From Sva-07 sp963774765 (GTDB taxonomy: Bacteria; Actinomycetota; Acidimicrobiia; Acidimicrobiales; Ilumatobacteraceae): a DNA stretch of 64,000 bases. A program made the translations under genes and the position numbers. Shown in pieces: positions 60,550 to 64,000 of the stretch (the stretch's first letter is position 1; every line of letters starts with the position of its first letter). A model generated the notes under the pieces. The model made no database searches, was not told where the DNA came from, and saw nothing but the letters and a program-made list of their open reading frames with translations. The stretch is taken from assembly GCA_963774765.1 (NCBI GenBank), contig CAVZGP010000024.1:62001-126000 (forward strand). Direction: 5' to 3'.

Positions 60550-61526
60550 GCGGACCACGCAACGCCGAGGATCGGCTGCGACGTCTTCTCGTGATGCTGC
60601 CATGGCTGATGGAGACCGGCGAGGTTCCCCTCGATGAGGTCGCCCGACGTTTCGACATGACCGAGGCGCAGGTGCAGAGCGATCTCGAGCTGGTGGCGAT
60701 GTGCGGTCTCCCTCCGTTCATCGACGAGATGATCGACGTGTTCATCGATGACGGCATCGTCGTCGTGGGCGTCCCGCGCCTGTTCACCCGACCTTTGCGT
60801 CTCACCGCGCCGGAGGCGTTCTCACTGCTCGCCTCGGCTCGGGCAGCGATGCAACTGCCGGGAGCCGACGCCGATGGGGCACTTGGTCGTGGGCTGGCGA
60901 AGCTCGCGGCGGTGCTTGCCGACGCCGGGATCGACACCAGCGCAGGCACGGACGACACAGGCGGCGTGGTGGTCGACCTTGCCCGTCCCGAGCTGACCGA
61001 CGTGCTCGCGGAGGCTGCTGCCTCGGGTGCCGAGTTGGCGATCACCTACTACTCGCCGGCGCGCGCCGAGATGACGAACCGTTCGATCGTGCCACGCCAC
61101 GTCTTCGCCGACGGTGGAAACTGGTATGTCGTTGCCGACGACGACCGTTCGACATCTCGGCGGACCTTCCGTGTCGATCGGATCGAGTCGGTCGCGACAA
61201 CCGGTCGGACCGTGGACGTCGAAGCCACGTTGCCGCCCGAGCGCTTCTTCGACGACGTCGACGTCGAGCGCGTCACGATCCGTCTTGCGCCGAATGCCCG
61301 CTGGGTGTTGGACCAGTACCCCGTCGACGAGATCGTGGAGCTGCCCGACGGATGGGCAGAGGCCCGGCTCCCTGTGGCGAGCAACCGTTGGATGGCCCGG
61401 CTCCTGATCCGCCTTGGCCCTGATGCCGTGCTTGTCGAGCCGACACACGACAACCCGGCCGTGCCTCTCGCCCGTGACATCCTCGCGCGCTACGGCGCGG
61501 TTGCGCTGCTGCCAGGCACGCCGTAA
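60546..61526 (+). CDS. WYL-domain regulator (PafC-like)
   Basis: A 326-residue protein: winged HTH (about 5-70: LRRLLVMLPWLMETGEVPLDEVARRFDMTEAQVQSDL), WYL domain (about 160-225: ITYYSPARAEMTNRSIVPRHVFADGGNWYVVADDD...RTFRVDRIES) and a WCX-type C-terminal domain (about 235-325). The TTG start overlaps the PafB-like stop, so the pair is coupled as in the PafBC heterodimer. The proteasome genes often found nearby are absent. The last codons (LPGTP) lie in sequence that pairs with the terminal repeat of element D. Confidence 0.85.
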   Translation: MSGPRNAEDRLRRLLVMLPWLMETGEVPLDEVARRFDMTEAQVQSDLELVAMCGLPPFIDEMIDVFIDDGIVVVGVPRLFTRPLRLTAPEAFSLLASARAAMQLPGADADGALGRGLAKLAAVLADAGIDTSAGTDDTGGVVVDLARPELTDVLAEAAASGAELAITYYSPARAEMTNRSIVPRHVFADGGNWYVVADDDRSTSRRTFRVDRIESVATTGRTVDVEATLPPERFFDDVDVERVTIRLAPNARWVLDQYPVDEIVELPDGWAEARLPVASNRWMARLLIRLGPDAVLVEPTHDNPAVPLARDILARYGAVALLPGTP

Positions 61527-61528
61527 CC

Positions 61529-61823
61529 GGTGACGCGGTGCCTGGGGCCTCAGCGGATCGTGTTGGAGTTGGCGTTGTGATGAGCGAAACCGCTGTATCC
61601 GGTCGGTTCGCTCATCGGTGGGGGGTTTTCGTGGGTTGTGATGAGCGAAACGGCTGTATCCGGTCGGTTCGCTCATCGGTGGGGGGTTTCGGGGTTGTGA
61701 TGAGCGAAACCGCTGTATCCGGTCGGTTCGCTCATCGGTGGGGGGTTTTCGTGGGTTGTGTGATTCGTTCGGGTCCCGCAGCACTGTTTCCCAACCCGCT
61801 GAGGCCCCTGGCGAGGCGTAACC
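61529..61823. mobile_element. Composite hairpin element D with terminal inverted repeats
   Basis: Left end 61529-61558 (GGTGACGC then GGTGCCTGGGGCCTCAGCGG) and right end 61790-61823 (CCCGCTGAGGCCCCTGGC... GCGTAACC) are inverted repeats like those of element C. Inside are three GATGAGC hairpins at 61579-61616, 61640-61677 and 61699-61736 (periods 61 and 59), then a conserved segment (TGATTCGTTCGGGTCCCG) matching the inverted block in element C. No coding sequence. It fills the convergent gap between the PafC-like and exonuclease genes. MITE-like status is inference. Confidence 0.7.
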
Positions 61824-61825
61824 GC

Positions 61826-62398
61826 TCAGCGGACGTAGAACGGTTCGAGCTGATCGGCGTCGATGATGCCGTGGGCTGCGAACAGGTGGGGAAGGATCGC
61901 TGCCGTGGCAGCTGCGTCGCCGAGTGCGTCGTGGGGTCGCTCGAGAATCACGCCGTAGCGCTCGCAGACGTCGCCGAGCCGGTGCGAGAGCTCACGGTCC
62001 GGGTCGAGACGTCGTGACATGCGCAGCGTGCACAGACGCGGCTCGAGACTGAGGCGCACGGGATCGTCGCTTGGGCGGCGGCGAATCGCGCGAACGATGA
62101 AGTCGCTGTCGAAGCCCGCGTTGTGGGCGGTGAAGACAGCTCCATCCATGCGGTGGCCGAGTTCGTCGAGCGCATCATCGAGTGACGGGGCGCCCCGCAG
62201 CGTCCGACGGGTGATGCCGTGGATGTGGGTCGGGCCGACTCGCTGGAGCGGCCATCGCAGCTTGACGAGCGACGACCATTGGTCGACGACGGTGCCGTCG
62301 GCTTCGACGACGACCATCCCGACCTGCAGGATTCGGTGCCGCCTCGTGTTGAGACCCGACGTTTCCAGGTCGACGACTGCGAAGCGGGGGAGGGCCAC
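61826..62398 (-). CDS. DEDDh 3'-5' exonuclease (DnaQ-like)
   Basis: A 190-residue exonuclease domain. VVDLETSG (Asp10, Glu12) is the first metal site, FTAHNAGFDSDFI the second (Asp near 96), and RPHDALGDAAAT supplies the final His and Asp. Stand-alone proteins of this type act as DNA polymerase III epsilon-like proofreading or RNA-trimming enzymes. The GTG start is six bases after TAGGGT, leaderless. Confidence 0.9.
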   Translation of the reverse strand: MALPRFAVVDLETSGLNTRRHRILQVGMVVVEADGTVVDQWSSLVKLRWPLQRVGPTHIHGITRRTLRGAPSLDDALDELGHRMDGAVFTAHNAGFDSDFIVRAIRRRPSDDPVRLSLEPRLCTLRMSRRLDPDRELSHRLGDVCERYGVILERPHDALGDAAATAAILPHLFAAHGIIDADQLEPFYVR

Positions 62399-62404
62399 AC
62401 CACC

Positions 62405-62410
62405 ACCCTA
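62405..62410 (-). promoter_or_regulatory. -10 box TAGGGT for the exonuclease
   Basis: On the minus strand TAGGGT is followed by six bases and GTG at 62398. Confidence 0.6.
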
Positions 62411-62560
62411 GACAGGGGGTGTCACAGCGCCCGCTGGCCGGTCAGCCCGGCCGAGAGGCACCCCCGCTGCTCGAAGTACCACGAATATGCGTCGCAAGGA
62501 GCACAACCGGATCCGCGTCGTATCGGGATCCCGCGTGATCGCGTTCGTCGCGCGGGTTGC

Positions 62561-63971
62561 TCAGAGCAGTTCGGCGGCGAGGCTGGCGACGTCGCTGCGC
62601 TCGCAGGCGGTCAGCGTGATGTGTCCGAAGCACGGCTGGCCAGCGAACGCCGAGGCCAGCACGCTCGAGCGCGTTGTTCGACTCGCCGAGATACGGCGCA
62701 TCGATCTGGCTCGTGTCGCCGGTGAAGATCACCTTGGTACCGTCGCCCACGCGCGTGAGGATCGTGCGCAACGTCGTCGGTTCGAGGTTCTGGGCCTCGT
62801 CGATGACCACGAACTGCTGTTGGAGCGAACGGCCACGAAGGAAGGTGACGGACTCGAGTGAGAGCTGTCCCCGAGTCGTCAGTTCGTCGACCATCGCCCG
62901 GGCGTCGTTGATGCTGCCGCGGTCGGTGAGGGCGACCACAGCGTCATGGATGGCGGCCATCCACGGATCGAGCTTCTCGTCGAGGCCACCAGGCAGGAAG
63001 CCGACGTCGGCGCGCCCGACGGGAACCAGTGGGCGGTAGACGGCGAGGCGTTCGTAGCGGTTCTGTTCGACCACCTGCTCGAGGCCCGCAGCGATCGCCA
63101 GGATGGTCTTGCCGGTGCCGGCGCGTCCGTCGAGGGCGATCACGGCGATGTCCGGGTCGAGCAGCAGTTCGAGGGCGAAGCGCTGTTCCTTGCTGCGCGG
63201 CCGAAGACCCCAGGCTTCCGGCGTGTGCTGCGACAGCAGCACGAACTCGCCGTGCACGGCGCGTACGAGTGCCGACTGCGAACCGGAGCGCAGGACGGCG
63301 AACTCGTTCTCGTTGAACTCGATGGCGGTGTCGGCGACCACGGCATCGACTGCCACGGCACCGGCCGCGTACAGACAGTCGATCGTCTCGTGCGGTGCTT
63401 CGATGGTGGTCCAGCCGACTGCTGGCCGATCGCGGTCGGATCGGGTGAGGCGGTGTTCGGCGGCGTTGACGCCGAGGTGTGCTGCCTTGATGCGCAACGC
63501 CGCGTCGTTGCTGATCATGGTGGTTGGGCCGAAGTCCGACTGCCCGATCGCCGCGCCGATGATCCGGTTGTCCGGCACGCTGGGGTCGAGTCCGTGCTCG
63601 ACGAGCAGATGTTTGCGGATGTTGTTGATTTCGATCTGGAGCGTCGCGGACCCGTTGCCGGTCGGCACCGGCTCGGCGAGTGACCCGCCGTGGGCGACGC
63701 GCAGCTCCTCCAAGGTGCGCAGTGCAGTGCGTGCGGCTCGTCCAACGTCGTCGGGCCGGCTCTTCAAGCCGTCGAGTTCCTCGACGACGGTGAGCGGGAC
63801 GATCACGTCGGCGTCCTGGAACTCCAACACGCACGTGGGATCGGCGATCAACACGGACGTGTCGACCACCAGTCGGGTTCGCTGCGCCTCCCTCGTCGGC
63901 TCGGACCCGCCTGGCGCCGGGTTCGGCGTGCGGGTCGGTGCATCAGCGGACGGAAGCAGGTCGGTCACCAT
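62561..63971 (-). pseudogene. PhoH-like ATPase with N-terminal PIN domain, one frameshift near the 3' end
   Basis: The main frame encodes a PIN domain (about 33-165: LVVDTSVLIADPTCVLEF... with acidic residues) and a PhoH ATPase (about 255-430: ALDGRAGTGKTILAIAAGL as Walker A, FVVIDEAQNLEP as Walker B, VIFTGDTSQIDAPYL). After GESNNAL the frame is lost near 62665-62675; one base over it continues VLASAFAGQPCFGHITLTACERSDVASLAAELL and stops at 62561, the expected PhoH end. One extra base explains it. The start may be ATG 63971 or GTG 63968, which is better spaced from a GAGGAG site. PhoH2-type proteins are RNA helicase/RNases. Confidence 0.85.
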
Positions 63972-64000
63972 GTCTCCTCGACGGATCGTCTGTCATACGC

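Overview
This 64 kb window is dense, high-GC, single-copy chromosome with no rRNA, tRNA, phage or transposase gene that I can see. Gene content points to an actinobacterium, most likely the class Acidimicrobiia (Ilumatobacter-like). The signs are two wax-ester/diacylglycerol acyltransferases, a polyphosphate glucokinase, paired WYL regulators of the PafB/PafC type, a PhoH-PIN ATPase, an OmpA/BON protein on an actinobacterial anchor, and many leaderless genes with a TAnnnT box 6-9 bases before the start codon. The class assignment is inference from gene types, not from a marker gene.

Layout. 0-8 kb: a GH3 glycosidase, an OmpA-like anchor protein, an MFS exporter, a bifunctional-nuclease-family protein, a thiolase and a DUF389 membrane protein. 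8-17 kb: an SDR, an enoyl-CoA hydratase, an HtrA protease, a translationally coupled Baeyer-Villiger/FAD monooxygenase pair, a DJ-1-like protein and an acyl-CoA dehydrogenase. 17-26 kb: a membrane and stress block with a flippase-like UPF0104 protein, a ceramidase-like/PlsC fusion, DUF4203, UspA, three SHOCT proteins, a cation/proton antiporter and a GlsB-type protein. 26-36 kb: a damaged aminohydrolase, an L,D-transpeptidase, the two divergent WS/DGAT genes (one coupled to two DUF202 genes, one with a histone-like Lys/Ala tail), an acyl-CoA dehydrogenase, polyphosphate glucokinase and a Ca/Na antiporter. 36-48 kb: a giant indolepyruvate ferredoxin oxidoreductase with an XRE/MmyB regulator, an M20 peptidase, ArgG, a P-loop kinase/membrane fusion, a GT2 glycosyltransferase, a second L,D-transpeptidase, a hydrolase and a zinc metallopeptidase lipoprotein. 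48-54 kb: a branched-chain amino-acid-type ABC operon (livG-livF-livH-livM-livK) whose two ATPase genes are riddled with indels. 54-64 kb: a RarD-type transporter, 6-phosphogluconolactonase and glucose-6-phosphate isomerase, a CsoR/CstR-family repressor next to an aldehyde dehydrogenase, the PafB/PafC-like pair, a DEDDh exonuclease and PhoH-PIN.

Physiology suggested: fatty-acyl-CoA oxidation (thiolase, crotonase, two acyl-CoA dehydrogenases, IOR) together with storage lipid synthesis (WS/DGAT), uptake of amino-acid-like solutes, and cell-wall crosslinking by L,D-transpeptidases.

The most unusual material is non-coding. Three families of dispersed palindromes sit in intergenic gaps, mostly at gene 3' ends. 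Family 1 (GATGAGC...GCTCATC) occurs as 38-base hairpins repeated every 59-61 bases (5, 3 and 2 copies, plus one single). At two loci it lies inside a 240-300 bp element with long terminal inverted repeats. Family 2 (GATGAGT...ACTCATC) shares the same outer bases. Family 3 has a GGGGTC/GACCCC core and occurs four times. Separately, seven genes carry frameshifts, with at least eight indels packed into about 1.1 kb of livG-livF, which looks more like sequence error than decay.
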